Positions 44,309 through 53,351 of a stretch of 64,000 bases of DNA are shown in pieces; position 1 is the first letter of the stretch; each line of letters starts with the position of its first letter. Location of the stretch: the NCBI GenBank assembly GCA_910583525.1, contig CAJTXL010000013.1, positions 15,310 to 79,309 on the forward strand. Direction: 5' to 3'. The notes below the pieces were generated by a model. That model saw only the letters and a list, made by a program, of their open reading frames with translations, ran no database searches and had not been told where the DNA came from. Position numbers and translations under genes: made by a program. Source of the stretch: an uncultured Muribaculaceae bacterium. Its GTDB lineage: Bacteria > Bacteroidota > Bacteroidia > Bacteroidales > Muribaculaceae.

Positions 44309-45853
44309 ATGGCTCAACAAGACGATGTATTCAAGAAAATCGTTTCCCACGCCAAGGAATATGGTTTCGTCTTTCCCTCCAGTGAGATTTACGACGGCCT
44401 GTCGGCGGTCTATGACTACGGCCAAAACGGTGTAGAACTTAAAAACAACATAAAACGCTACTGGTGGGACGCCATGACGCTCCTCCACGAAAACATTGTC
44501 GGCATCGACTCGGCCATATTCATGCACCCGACCATATGGAAGGCTTCGGGACATGTCGATGCTTTCAACGACCCCCTCATCGACAACCGCGACAGCAAGA
44601 AGCGCTACCGTGCCGACGTGCTGATAGAAGACCATCTTGCCAAAATCGACGATAAGATAGCAAAAGAGGTGGCGAAGGCCGCCAAACGTTTCGGCGACGC
44701 TTTCGACGAAGCCCAGTTCCGTGCCACCAATGCCCGTGTGCTCGAACATCAGGCCCACCGCGACGCCCTGCACGAACGTTTCGCCAAGGCCATGAACGAC
44801 AACGACCTCGACGGCCTGCGTCAGATTATCGTCGATGAAGAAATTGTGTGCCCGATTTCCGGCACCAAGAACTGGACTGAGGTGCGCCAGTTCAACCTTA
44901 TGTTCAAAACCGAGATGGGCAGCACTGCCGACGGCTCGATGACCGTATATCTGCGCCCCGAAACGGCTCAGGGTATCTTTGTGAACTATCTCAATGTGCA
45001 GAAGACGGGCCGCATGCGCATTCCTTTCGGCATCGCACAGATAGGCAAGGCGTTCCGCAACGAGATTGTGGCACGCCAGTTCATATTCCGTATGCGCGAG
45101 TTCGAGCAGATGGAGATGCAGTTCTTTGTCCGCCCCGGCGAAGAGCTTAAATGGTTCGCCCAATGGAAGGAATGGCGTCTCAAATGGCACAAGGCTCTCG
45201 GCATGGGCGACGAAAAATACCGCTATCACGACCACGACAAGCTTGCCCACTACGCCAATGCGGCCACCGACATCGAGTTCCTTATGCCGTTCGGCTTCAA
45301 GGAAGTCGAGGGCATACACTCGCGCACCAATTTCGACCTTTCGCAGCATCAGAAGTTCTCGGGCAAGAAAATCGAATATTTCGACCCCGAACTCAACGAA
45401 CACTACACGCCTTACGTCATCGAAACGTCGATTGGCGTAGACCGCATGTTCCTCAGCGTTCTTTGTTCGGCCTATGAAGAGGAACAGCTGCCGGGCGGCG
45501 ATACCCGTACGGTGCTTCACCTTCCGGCTCCGCTTGCTCCCGTGAAGTGCGCAGTGCTTCCGCTTGTGCGCAAGGACGGTCTGCCCGAAAAGGCACGCGA
45601 AATCGTCGACGAACTCAAGTTCGACTTCGCGACGCACTACGAAGAAAAGGATGCCATCGGCAAGCGTTACCGCCGTCAGGATGCCATCGGCACGCCTTTC
45701 TGCATAACGGTAGACCATCAGACGCTCGAAGACAATACCGTGACCCTGCGCGAACGCGATTCGATGGAGCAGACGCGCGTAAAGGTAGAAGACCTGCATG
45801 CCCTGATACACGACCGTGTAAGCCTGGCTTCCTTGCTCCGTAAATTACGTTAA
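44309..45853 (+). CDS. glyS: Glycine--tRNA ligase, dimeric type
   Basis: 514 aa from ATG 44309 (an upstream in-frame TTG sits at the -7 box and is rejected). It charges tRNA-Gly in the cytoplasm. Class II motifs are seen in the YGFVFPSSEIYDGL opening, YLRPETAQGIFVNYLNVQ (motif 1/2 region), GKAFRNEIVARQFIFRMREF (motif 2) and IETSIGVDRMFLSVL (motif 3). The C-terminal anticodon-binding domain begins at APLAPVKCAVLPLVRKDG. This is the eukaryote/archaea-like alpha2 form used by Bacteroidota rather than the alpha2-beta2 form of E. coli. LemA follows after 11 bp. Confidence 0.97.
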   Translation: MAQQDDVFKKIVSHAKEYGFVFPSSEIYDGLSAVYDYGQNGVELKNNIKRYWWDAMTLLHENIVGIDSAIFMHPTIWKASGHVDAFNDPLIDNRDSKKRYRADVLIEDHLAKIDDKIAKEVAKAAKRFGDAFDEAQFRATNARVLEHQAHRDALHERFAKAMNDNDLDGLRQIIVDEEIVCPISGTKNWTEVRQFNLMFKTEMGSTADGSMTVYLRPETAQGIFVNYLNVQKTGRMRIPFGIAQIGKAFRNEIVARQFIFRMREFEQMEMQFFVRPGEELKWFAQWKEWRLKWHKALGMGDEKYRYHDHDKLAHYANAATDIEFLMPFGFKEVEGIHSRTNFDLSQHQKFSGKKIEYFDPELNEHYTPYVIETSIGVDRMFLSVLCSAYEEEQLPGGDTRTVLHLPAPLAPVKCAVLPLVRKDGLPEKAREIVDELKFDFATHYEEKDAIGKRYRRQDAIGTPFCITVDHQTLEDNTVTLRERDSMEQTRVKVEDLHALIHDRVSLASLLRKLR

Positions 45854-45864
45854 TACTGAAAATT

Positions 45865-46473
45865 ATGAAAAAATATATCGTTATCGGCGTCATCGTGGCG
45901 CTCGTGCTGATAATTTTTGTCAGCGGCCGCTCGACATACAACTCAATGGTTACCCTCGACCAGGACGTTGAGCAGGCTTGGGGCAAAGTTCAGGTGCAGT
46001 ACCAGCGGCGCCTCGACCTCATTCCCAATATGGTGGAGACCGTAAAGGGCTATGCCGCCCACGAGAGCACCACTTACGAGAATGTCACCAAGGCGCGAGC
46101 CGGTCTTACCGACGCGTACAACGAAGCCAACGGCCTAAAAGAGGCTACGCCCGACCAGCCGCAGACGTTCGACAAGTATAATCAGGCTCAGCAGGAACTG
46201 AACCGAGCGCTGTCGATTTATGTCAACGCCGTGCGCGAAGCCTATCCCGACCTAAAGGCCGATACTCAGTTCGCCAATCTTCAGACAGTGCTCGAAGGCA
46301 CCGAAAACCGTATAGCCACCGAACGCGGTCGCTATACCGAGGTGGTGAAAGAGTACAACGTGAAGGTGAAGCGTTTCCCTGCCAACATATGGGCCGGCAT
46401 ATTCGGCTTCTCGGCCAAGCCCCAGTTCCAGGCCGACGCCGCTGCCGCCACGGCGCCTAAAGTACAGTTCTAA
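45865..46473 (+). CDS. lemA: LemA family protein
   Basis: 202 aa. One N-terminal membrane helix (KYIVIGVIVALVLIIFVSG) is followed by the helical LemA domain: YNSMVTLDQDVEQAWGKVQV, YQRRLDLIPNMVETVKGYA, ESTTYENVTKARAG and ETEN-like GTENRIATERGRYTEVV, ending in YNVKVKRFPANIWAGIFGF. Known LemA proteins are envelope-anchored and of unclear function. It sits between glyS and the FKBP gene with 11- and 12-bp gaps. Confidence 0.94.
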   Translation: MKKYIVIGVIVALVLIIFVSGRSTYNSMVTLDQDVEQAWGKVQVQYQRRLDLIPNMVETVKGYAAHESTTYENVTKARAGLTDAYNEANGLKEATPDQPQTFDKYNQAQQELNRALSIYVNAVREAYPDLKADTQFANLQTVLEGTENRIATERGRYTEVVKEYNVKVKRFPANIWAGIFGFSAKPQFQADAAAATAPKVQF

Positions 46474-46485
46474 ACCGCTTTGTAG

Positions 46486-47061
46486 ATGAAAAAATACTCC
46501 TTGCCTCTCGTCCTGGCCCTGCTCGCAGTGGTGTGCACGGTCGTTTCGTGTAACTCTGACGAAGAAACGACATGGGACGAATACCGTGAGTACCGCGACC
46601 TGAACAACGAATGGCTTGCCGATTTGCAGACCCTCAAAGATGAAAACGGCGAGCCGTACTACAAGATGATAGTACCGTCGTGGAATCCCGGCGCTTTCGT
46701 ACTTCTGCATCATTACAACGACCCGGCAGAGAATGCCGACAAGCTGTCGCCTCTATACACCAGCACTATAGATGTAAGATACAAACTGCATCTATATGAC
46801 GGAACCCCTGTTGATTCGTCAGACAACGTAACCCAATACGGCACGCCCGGCGTCTACAGAGCCAAGCTCAACACCCTTGTGCAAGGATGGGCAATCGGCC
46901 TGTCGGGACAAGTGCATTGCGGCGACTCCGTAGAGCTGATAGTTCCCTATGGCGTAGGCTATGGTGCTCAGACGATGGGTGAAATAAAACCGTACTCCAA
47001 TCTCCGCTTCAACATAAGGCTCGTCGACATACCGTATTACGAGCTTGCGCCGTACGAGTAA
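46486..47061 (+). CDS. FKBP-type peptidyl-prolyl isomerase, lipoprotein
   Basis: 191 aa with a lipoprotein signal (LPLVLALLAVVCTVVSC; Cys23 is the lipid site). The C-terminal half is an FKBP domain: LYTSTIDVRYKLHLYDGTPV, GWAIGLSGQVHCGDSVELIV and YGVGYGAQTM, finishing with SNLRFNIRLVDI. It should catalyse proline isomerisation on the periplasmic side. The N-terminal part (YREYRDLNNEWLADL) is family-specific to Bacteroidales. The gene ends the glyS operon before a good terminator. Confidence 0.9.
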   Translation: MKKYSLPLVLALLAVVCTVVSCNSDEETTWDEYREYRDLNNEWLADLQTLKDENGEPYYKMIVPSWNPGAFVLLHHYNDPAENADKLSPLYTSTIDVRYKLHLYDGTPVDSSDNVTQYGTPGVYRAKLNTLVQGWAIGLSGQVHCGDSVELIVPYGVGYGAQTMGEIKPYSNLRFNIRLVDIPYYELAPYE

Positions 47062-47081
47062 GCGCAGATGCTAAAAATGAC

Positions 47082-47114
47082 AAAATGTCAGCCCGACGGG
47101 TTGGCATTTTTTTT
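47082..47114 (+). terminator. Terminator of the glyS-lemA-FKBP operon
   Basis: AAAATGTCAGCCC (47082-47094) pairs with GGGTTGGCATTTT (47098-47110) with two G-U pairs and a 3-nt loop, followed by more T. Confidence 0.9.
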
Positions 47115-47160
47115 GCTTGTTTGTTAGTCATAAATGACAAAAACTAAAATACCATATATT

Positions 47161-49215
47161 ATGCAGAAAGGCACAATAGGAGTTACGACCGAGAACATCT
47201 TCCCGGTCATCAAGAAATTCCTCTATAGCGACCACGAGATATTCCTGCGCGAACTGGTGTCGAACGCCGTCGACGCATCGCAGAAACTTCGCACACTTGC
47301 CAATTTCGGCGACTTCAAAGGCGAGGTCGGCGACCTCAATGTGCGCGTAACCGTCGATAAAGAAGCCGGAACGCTCACCGTTTCAGACAACGGCATAGGC
47401 ATGACCGCCGAAGATGTTGACAAATACATCAACCAGATTGCATTTTCGGGCGCTGAAGATTTTCTGAGCAAATACAAAGAAAACGCATCGTCGATAATCG
47501 GCCATTTCGGCCTCGGGTTCTACTCGGCTTTCATGGTGGCCACGAAGGTCGTAATCAACTCTCTGAGCTATCAGGAAGGCGCCGAGCCTGTGCGCTGGGA
47601 GTGCGACGGTTCGCCCGAGTACTCGATGGGTAAGGGCGACCGCACCGAGCGCGGTACCGACATAATCCTTTATATAGACAAGGAAGACAGCGCTGAGTTC
47701 CTTGACCAGCAGCGTGTCGATATGCTGTTGCGCAAATACTGCCGTTTCTTGCCCGTGCCTGTGATTTCGGGCAAAGAACGCGAGTGGAAAGACGGCAAAT
47801 GGGTCGACACCGACCGCGACCTCGTTGTCAACGCAACCGAACCGCAGTGGATGAAGAAGCCGTCGGAGCTGACAGATGAAGACTACCTCAAATTCTATCA
47901 GGAGCTTTATCCGGGCGAAGAAGAGCCGCTGTTCTGGATACACCTGAACGTAGACTATCCTTTCACGCTGACGGGCATCCTCTACTTTCCGAAAATCAAG
48001 AACAATTTCGACATCAACCGCAACCACATCCAGCTCTACTGCAACCAGGTGTTCGTTACCGACTCTGTCGAAGGCGTCGTGCCCGAGTTCATGCAGCTGA
48101 TGCGTGGCGTGATAGACTCGCCTGACATACCTCTGAATGTGTCGCGCAGCTATCTCCAGGCCGATACCGCCGTCAAGAAAATATCGGGATACATCACCAA
48201 GAAAGTGGCATCGCGCCTCGAAGAGCTGTTCAAGGCCGACCGTGCCGAGTTCGAGAAAAAGTGGGACGATATTCGCATCTTTATCGTCTACGGCATGCTG
48301 ACCGACGAGAAGTTCTGCGACGCAGCACTCAAATTCATGCTCCTCAAAGACACCGAAGGCCGTTACTTCACCCTCGACGAGTACAAGACACTTGTAGAGG
48401 CTTCGCAGACCAACGCCGACGGCAAGATTGTATATCTCTACGCCACCGATGCTACGGCTCAGTACAACTACATCAAGGCCGCGACCGACAAGGGCTACAA
48501 CGTTCTGTTGCTCGACGGACAGCTCGACAACCATTTCGTTGGTCTGCTTGAGCGCAAGCTTGAAAACACCGAGCTTGTGCGTGTCGACTCTGATGTAATA
48601 GACAACCTTATCCGCAAATCCGACCGCCGCAGCGCAGGCCTCTCGCCGGTAGATACCGCAATACTGTCGCAGCTTTTCGAAGCCGACACCAAGAAAGTGG
48701 ATAAGGCAAGCTTCACGGTCCAGTTCGAAGCACTCGCTCCGACCGACCAGCCTATAGTGCTTACGCAGAACGAGTACATGCGCCGAATGAAAGAGATGGC
48801 GGCAATGCAGCCCGGCATGAACTTCTACGGCGAGCTGCCCGACAGCTATTCGCTTGTAGTTAACACCGAGCATCCCTTGGTAAAAGGCATCGCTTCTGCC
48901 GCCGACGCCGCTTTGGCCGCAACCGTGCAGCCGTTGCTCGATACCGTAAGCGCAAAGAATGCCGAAGCAGAGGCAATCCGTAAGGCTGCCGATGGCAAAG
49001 CCCTTTCGGCCGAAGACGAGCAACGCATAAAAGACCTCGAAAAAGAGGTCGCCGATGCCCGCGACGCCCAAGCGGAAGCCATAAAAGCCTATGCTGCGAA
49101 AGCGCCCGAAGTTAGCCAGCTTGTCGACCTCGCATTGCTCGGAAACGGGCTTCTGAAAGGCCAACAGCTAAGCGACTTCATCGCACGCTCTGTCGAACTT
49201 CTCGGTAAGAAGTAA
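47161..49215 (+). CDS. htpG: Molecular chaperone HtpG (Hsp90)
   Basis: 684 aa from ATG 47161, chosen because the conserved N-terminus MQKGTIGVTTENIFPVI starts there; an in-frame ATG nine codons earlier (47134) lies in a small palindrome and is less likely. HtpG refolds client proteins with ATP. The GHKL ATPase motifs are present: ELVSNAVDASQKL, VSDNGIGMTAEDV, GHFGLGFYSAFM and RGTDIILYI. Middle and C-terminal dimerisation domains follow. The tail has a charged Ala/Glu-rich helix (KAADGKALSAEDEQRI). No TAnnTTTG box was found in the 46 bp after the upstream terminator, so another sigma factor or read-through is possible. Confidence 0.98.
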   Translation: MQKGTIGVTTENIFPVIKKFLYSDHEIFLRELVSNAVDASQKLRTLANFGDFKGEVGDLNVRVTVDKEAGTLTVSDNGIGMTAEDVDKYINQIAFSGAEDFLSKYKENASSIIGHFGLGFYSAFMVATKVVINSLSYQEGAEPVRWECDGSPEYSMGKGDRTERGTDIILYIDKEDSAEFLDQQRVDMLLRKYCRFLPVPVISGKEREWKDGKWVDTDRDLVVNATEPQWMKKPSELTDEDYLKFYQELYPGEEEPLFWIHLNVDYPFTLTGILYFPKIKNNFDINRNHIQLYCNQVFVTDSVEGVVPEFMQLMRGVIDSPDIPLNVSRSYLQADTAVKKISGYITKKVASRLEELFKADRAEFEKKWDDIRIFIVYGMLTDEKFCDAALKFMLLKDTEGRYFTLDEYKTLVEASQTNADGKIVYLYATDATAQYNYIKAATDKGYNVLLLDGQLDNHFVGLLERKLENTELVRVDSDVIDNLIRKSDRRSAGLSPVDTAILSQLFEADTKKVDKASFTVQFEALAPTDQPIVLTQNEYMRRMKEMAAMQPGMNFYGELPDSYSLVVNTEHPLVKGIASAADAALAATVQPLLDTVSAKNAEAEAIRKAADGKALSAEDEQRIKDLEKEVADARDAQAEAIKAYAAKAPEVSQLVDLALLGNGLLKGQQLSDFIARSVELLGKK

Positions 49216-49458
49216 TTACCGCCGTCGCAGGCGCTTTTTCAATGCTTTCAGCCCGTCGGCTCCGATTATGGCGATGCCTGCATATTGGAATGTTTTCGCA
49301 AGTCCGAACAGGACAGCCCACAGCACTCCTTTTGCCGCGACACTCAATGGGAGCAGCATCTGCGCGAAACTGAGCACATAGAACGGTATGCACATGAGCA
49401 GTACGCAGATGCCGGTGCGGTATGACAGTGATTTCAGAAAAATTTTTAGTTTCTGCAT
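49216..49458 (-). CDS. Small membrane protein, two predicted helices
   Basis: 80 aa. Two hydrophobic stretches (TGICVLLMCIPFYVLSFAQM and VLWAVLFGLAKTFQYAGIAI) separated by a short loop, with basic ends (MQKLKIFLKSLSYR and KALKKRLRRR). The strongly basic ends suggest both termini in the cytoplasm. I recognise similar short proteins beside htpG in Bacteroidales but have no function for them. Its stop abuts the htpG stop. The start codon touches the left arm of the inverted repeat at 49458-49652, which would form its entire 5' leader. Confidence 0.7.
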   Translation of the reverse strand: MQKLKIFLKSLSYRTGICVLLMCIPFYVLSFAQMLLPLSVAAKGVLWAVLFGLAKTFQYAGIAIIGADGLKALKKRLRRR

Positions 49459-49652
49459 AAGTAACTCACAAAAATTAGTTTATAATGAGTTTTATTGAGT
49501 AACCCTACGGGCTAATGCTTCTTTGTTCGTCTTTTCGGCGCTTTTGTGCCTGTCGCGCAGTCGTGTAGCTCGCTACACTCCTTTGCTCCACGCTCAAAAT
49601 CGCTCGAAAATCCTTCACAAATAAGCATTAGCTAATTTTTGCGAGTTACTTA
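49458..49652. repeat. Nested foldback (MITE-like) repeat forming a gene leader
   Basis: Outer arms 49458-49478 and 49632-49652 are 21-bp inverted copies with one mismatch. Inner arms 49511-49526 and 49617-49632 are 16-bp inverted copies with one mismatch; on the right the two arms are contiguous, on the left a 32-nt piece separates them. At the centre GTGTAGC and GCTACAC (49563-49578) form another hairpin. No open frame was recognised in it. With the next entries it accounts for the whole gap 49459-49759. It resembles a non-autonomous transposable element or a dispersed structural repeat; no target duplication was evident. Confidence 0.75.
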
Positions 49653-49658
49653 GCGCTG

Positions 49659-49666
49659 CAAAGGTA
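49659..49666 (-). promoter_or_regulatory. -7 box of the 80-aa membrane protein gene
   Basis: CAAAGGTA on the plus strand is TACCTTTG on the minus strand. The start would be near 49655, three bases outside the right arm of the foldback repeat. No -33 match at 20 nt. Confidence 0.5.
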
Positions 49667-49699
49667 GATGTTTTCAATGAAATAATAAACCTGAAATAA

Positions 49700-49736
49700 T
49701 TACGCCCTTGCGCGGACCGACGGCGCAAGGGCGTAA
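49700..49736. terminator. Strong hairpin terminator after the DUF4886 gene
   Basis: TTACGCCCTTGCGC (49700-49713) and GCGCAAGGGCGTAA (49723-49736) pair perfectly (14 bp, 9-nt loop), 24 bp beyond the minus-strand stop. Flanks are T-rich on both strands. Confidence 0.85.
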
Positions 49737-49759
49737 TTTTATTTCAGTGCTGTGGCGGC

Positions 49760-52700
49760 TCAGCGTCTGGCGAACTTGCCGACGGTGTTGCCGAATGAAA
49801 CGATGTATATGCCTTTGGGCAGTTCGCTTATGTCGATGTCAGAACAGTGCGAGTCTATGCGGCAGTTTTTGACTATTTTTCCGTCGATAGAGAATATCGA
49901 CAACATGCCGCTTCTGCCATCAGATGTCACTCTGAGGATGTTGCCGATGACTTCGAAACCGCATGTGCCGTCGGGCTGCAATGAGTTCAGACCGGATGAG
50001 AAGTCGGCGTGCAGTTCGAGGTCTGTCGCGATGACAGTGCCTTCGGCATAGTCGTTGCCTTTGGCGTCTTTCCATCCGTCGAATTCTTTGCCACTTAGCG
50101 CAGGTGCGGAGGGTAACTTCAATCGGGAGTTGCAGTAAACGGTGTCGTAGGGTGCGTTGTCGACCATATACATGATGCGGTAAACGCGGTTGGCTTCGTT
50201 GTATGTTTCGGGCATGCTTTCGGGCTCGTCGAGATTTTGGCCGAAGAAGAAATCGGTCTGGTCGCCGTTGAGGAGATAGGCTACTTTTCCTGAATGGAAA
50301 TCGTCGGCGGATGCTTTTTTGCTACCTGTGGCTTTGAACCCGAAATTATCTAAATAGAAATTGTTGTCGCAGAAGAACGCCGGGGTCTTTCTCAATCCGT
50401 AGACCACACCTTTGTTTGTGCCTTTGGATTTTATCGAGCATGCTATGTAATTGTTCGTTATGGTTTCGGCTCCGGCCGACACGTTCGAATATGCGTTTAT
50501 TCCGCCTAAGTATTTTGGCGTCTTGGTACCGTTGTTGCTTATTGTTCCTGTGAAATAGCATCCGTTGAATGTCGCTTCCACGCCGGCAACCGAAGAGTTT
50601 GTGCAGCCCAAAAGTCCGCCGACGCCGTTTGTGACAGCGCCGTTGATGGTGATAGTGCCCGAATAGGAGCTTTTTGTTACGGTGGCGTTTTTCATGAAGC
50701 CCAAAAGACCTCCGATATAGGCGGCAGAGCCGTCAACGACGATTTCGACGTCGCTGTGGCAGTTGCTTATAGAGCCAATGTTGTTGGCTTTTCCGATTAG
50801 CGAGCCTACTTTGGCCTTGTCGGTCATTGTTGCCGGTATTTCGATGCGGCCCGACAAATGCAGGTCGCATATGGTGCTTTTTATGTTATTCACGCCGCCG
50901 ATAAGGCCGCCGAAATGGGTGTCGCCTGTAAGGTCGTCTTTGTTGATGAAAATGTTGCGGATGTGGTATCCCCGGCCGTCGAAATTGCCGTTGAACCATT
51001 GTCCGTAGCCGATTGGCGTCCAAGGGTTGCCGCCCAGGTCGATGTCTGACGCGAGGCGCACGCCGTTTACGGGCATGCCGTTGTTGACTCTTTCGGCAAC
51101 CCATGCAAGTTCTGCTCCGCAATAGATGATGTAGTTGCCCGATGCGTCGGCTGTCGGTTTAACGACCGATTTGCCGTCCCACGGGTCTTTGGCTACAGGC
51201 TCGAAAGGTGTGATGTCGACCATTGCAGGCACCATTATCGCCATGGCGTTGAGGTATCCGATTTTGTATTGGTCTTCGCTTGTCGCGCCGGGTGTGACGG
51301 TGACGCGCAGGCTGCCGTTTGCATCGGGTGTCACCGACGGCAAGGTGGCGAGCCGTGTGCTGTTGTCGTTTGCGTTTAGAGCGATGAAGTTGTCGGTCTT
51401 GCCGAAAACCGAATATTCGGCTTCGTGGGTCTCGGTGGCGTCGGTCAGCGAAGCAAAGAAGCATATTTCATAGTTTAGAGAAGCGTCGAGGCCGTCGAAT
51501 ACGATTTCGGCGCAGTCGGACAGTATACCGTCTTTTTCGACACCGTTTACCCAAAATCCTGTCGATGATACCGTTGCCGGCATATCAAGCGGTGTTTCTG
51601 TCTGCGTAGCACCACCGCTTGTCGTACCGGCAAAACTTTTTGTCAGTCTGAGCGATATGCCCGAGGGAGTGCCGTCGGCGAATGTGAGACTGCCGTTTTG
51701 CGTGCCGACAGTATAAGACGTGATGTTGTTCCACCCCGTTTCAGGCATGGCGGCGTCGGTTGTCGTGAAATTGATGCGTACGGGTTTCATGCCAGGTATC
51801 TGCATGTGTGGCACTATGGCGAGGGCGTTTATATGGAATACGCCTTCAGCACTGACGTCGAGCCTTATACGGCCTCGTTCGTCGGCTTTGATGTCGGTGA
51901 CTTCGGCGAGCCGATTGCTGTTGGCTACCGGGTCGAGCGATGCTTCGGCTTCGTTTTCTCCCATAAATTTGAATTTGGATGTGGCGCCGTCGGCAGCCGA
52001 TGCGAATACTTTCATGTCGTAGGCCTGCCCGGGATACAGACCCGAGAGCATGACGGAGCTGTTGCCCGTTCCATAGAAAGAAGACTGAGCGGCTCCGGCA
52101 GGGATGTCGAAGTCTGCTCCGGTGTATGCCATACCGTCGGTGGCTACTCCTCCGAAGGCTTTCTCGACCGTCAAGCACAGGTCGGTGCCATATCCTTTGA
52201 TGTTGAATATGTTGCGAATGGCGGCGCCTGCAATCGGTGTGGTGATGTTATTCCATACGTTTTTGGAGTCGGAGGCGTTTCCGGCCGCAATGCCGAAATT
52301 GATATATACAGGCCTGTCGAGCGGATTGAACACCGCATCGGGATTTACGCCGAAGTCCTCTTGCAGCGACGTCACGCTCATAGGCGTTTCGAGGGCTTTG
52401 GCGACTGCAGTCTTGCACATCTGTGAGCAGAACTCGCTCATGCTGTCGGGTCTGTAGCTGACATCGAAGGGATTCTTGCCGAAAATTTTGGCATACCACG
52501 TAAGAGAGGCCGTATAGCGCCCGTGCACCAAGTCGAGATGATAGCCGTCGCGGTTGTAGGCATCTCCGATATAGCTTGTGCGTCCGTTCTGCACGGCTGT
52601 CCCTACGGGGATGATGTTTTTGGCTCCGATACCCGACTGTATGGCCGCCCGTAGTGCGCAGTCGGTCAGTTTCGCATAGTGGTCGGTCTGGTCTTCATAA

Positions 52701-53224
52701 AGCCCCTTGTTGATTAGTTCGAGCATTTTGGGAGAGCCGTCCTGATATGCCCATGTCATGTATAGGTAGAATTTGGCGTCTTTGTTTGTCAGATGTTCGC
52801 GCAGATACGCCATTAAGTTGTCGAGATAAGGAAAATAGTGGTCGTAAGCACCCGAATAGTTGTGGTCGGTCTGTATCACGACGATGTCCCACGGCTCCGA
52901 ACTTATTATATCTTCGTCGAAGCAACGGCTGCCGGTGCCGGTGGTCGTTATTTTCCCGTCGACTATTTTATGGTAGTTGTAGATTTGTGTGTCATTGGTT
53001 ATGTATTGCCAATGCAGTTCTAAGGTCGTGCCGCCTTTGTATGGAAATCCGACAACAATGTCGTCGCCGCCCGAACGCACTACAGGCACCAATTCCTGCA
53101 TTATGGCGTCGTAGGAAAAGCTGTTGCCGACAGCCAATATACGTTTTGTTTCGGCCCGACATTCGAAATGCGGCCATACGATAGCTGCAAGCAAAAGCAG
53201 AATAAGCTTCAGTCTTGGTTTCAT
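49760..53224 (-). CDS. Secreted DUF4886 (SGNH-like) protein with GLUG, InlB-like and T9SS-like modules
   Basis: 1154 aa. Signal peptide (RLKLILLLLAAIVWPHF, cleavage near CRA) then a DUF4886/SGNH-like domain: ILAVGNSFSYDAIMQEL holds the Gly-Asn-Ser block with the candidate nucleophile, and DRDGYHLDL-like NRDGYHLDLVHG the C-terminal Asp/His pair, so an esterase is plausible. Two sandwich repeats follow (RPVYINFGIAAG and KPVRINFTTTDA starts). Next are GLUG-type repeats (GGLIGGVNNIKSTICDLH, IGGLLGFMKNATVTKS), an InlB B-repeat-like part (YMVDNAPYDTVYCNSRLKL, FDGWKDAKGNDYA) and a sorting tail (MLSIFSIDGKIVKN, GIYIVSFGNTVGKFARR). It is likely exported by type IX secretion and acts on an acylated surface or dietary glycan. 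No promoter was recognised. Confidence 0.85.
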   Translation of the reverse strand: MKPRLKLILLLLAAIVWPHFECRAETKRILAVGNSFSYDAIMQELVPVVRSGGDDIVVGFPYKGGTTLELHWQYITNDTQIYNYHKIVDGKITTTGTGSRCFDEDIISSEPWDIVVIQTDHNYSGAYDHYFPYLDNLMAYLREHLTNKDAKFYLYMTWAYQDGSPKMLELINKGLYEDQTDHYAKLTDCALRAAIQSGIGAKNIIPVGTAVQNGRTSYIGDAYNRDGYHLDLVHGRYTASLTWYAKIFGKNPFDVSYRPDSMSEFCSQMCKTAVAKALETPMSVTSLQEDFGVNPDAVFNPLDRPVYINFGIAAGNASDSKNVWNNITTPIAGAAIRNIFNIKGYGTDLCLTVEKAFGGVATDGMAYTGADFDIPAGAAQSSFYGTGNSSVMLSGLYPGQAYDMKVFASAADGATSKFKFMGENEAEASLDPVANSNRLAEVTDIKADERGRIRLDVSAEGVFHINALAIVPHMQIPGMKPVRINFTTTDAAMPETGWNNITSYTVGTQNGSLTFADGTPSGISLRLTKSFAGTTSGGATQTETPLDMPATVSSTGFWVNGVEKDGILSDCAEIVFDGLDASLNYEICFFASLTDATETHEAEYSVFGKTDNFIALNANDNSTRLATLPSVTPDANGSLRVTVTPGATSEDQYKIGYLNAMAIMVPAMVDITPFEPVAKDPWDGKSVVKPTADASGNYIIYCGAELAWVAERVNNGMPVNGVRLASDIDLGGNPWTPIGYGQWFNGNFDGRGYHIRNIFINKDDLTGDTHFGGLIGGVNNIKSTICDLHLSGRIEIPATMTDKAKVGSLIGKANNIGSISNCHSDVEIVVDGSAAYIGGLLGFMKNATVTKSSYSGTITINGAVTNGVGGLLGCTNSSVAGVEATFNGCYFTGTISNNGTKTPKYLGGINAYSNVSAGAETITNNYIACSIKSKGTNKGVVYGLRKTPAFFCDNNFYLDNFGFKATGSKKASADDFHSGKVAYLLNGDQTDFFFGQNLDEPESMPETYNEANRVYRIMYMVDNAPYDTVYCNSRLKLPSAPALSGKEFDGWKDAKGNDYAEGTVIATDLELHADFSSGLNSLQPDGTCGFEVIGNILRVTSDGRSGMLSIFSIDGKIVKNCRIDSHCSDIDISELPKGIYIVSFGNTVGKFARR

Positions 53225-53292
53225 GGCATATAGATTTTTCAGGTAATATATTAGAGAACCACTTGCGAGTGCCGGATACGTAAGCGGCTGCT

Positions 53293-53328
53293 ATAAAAAA
53301 CGACCGAAGCCTTTGGGGGATTCGGTCG
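53293..53328 (-). terminator. Terminator of alaS
   Basis: On the minus strand ACGACCGAA (53328-53320) pairs with TTCGGTCGT (53307-53299) and is followed by TTTTTATAG. It separates alaS from the DUF4886 gene. Confidence 0.85.
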
Positions 53329-53351
53329 TTATCTTGTATTGTGCAAGCCTG

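Noticed and set aside
47383..49164. 593-codon minus-strand frame inside htpG
   Set aside because: Antisense shadow of a highly expressed gene; composition is not protein-like.
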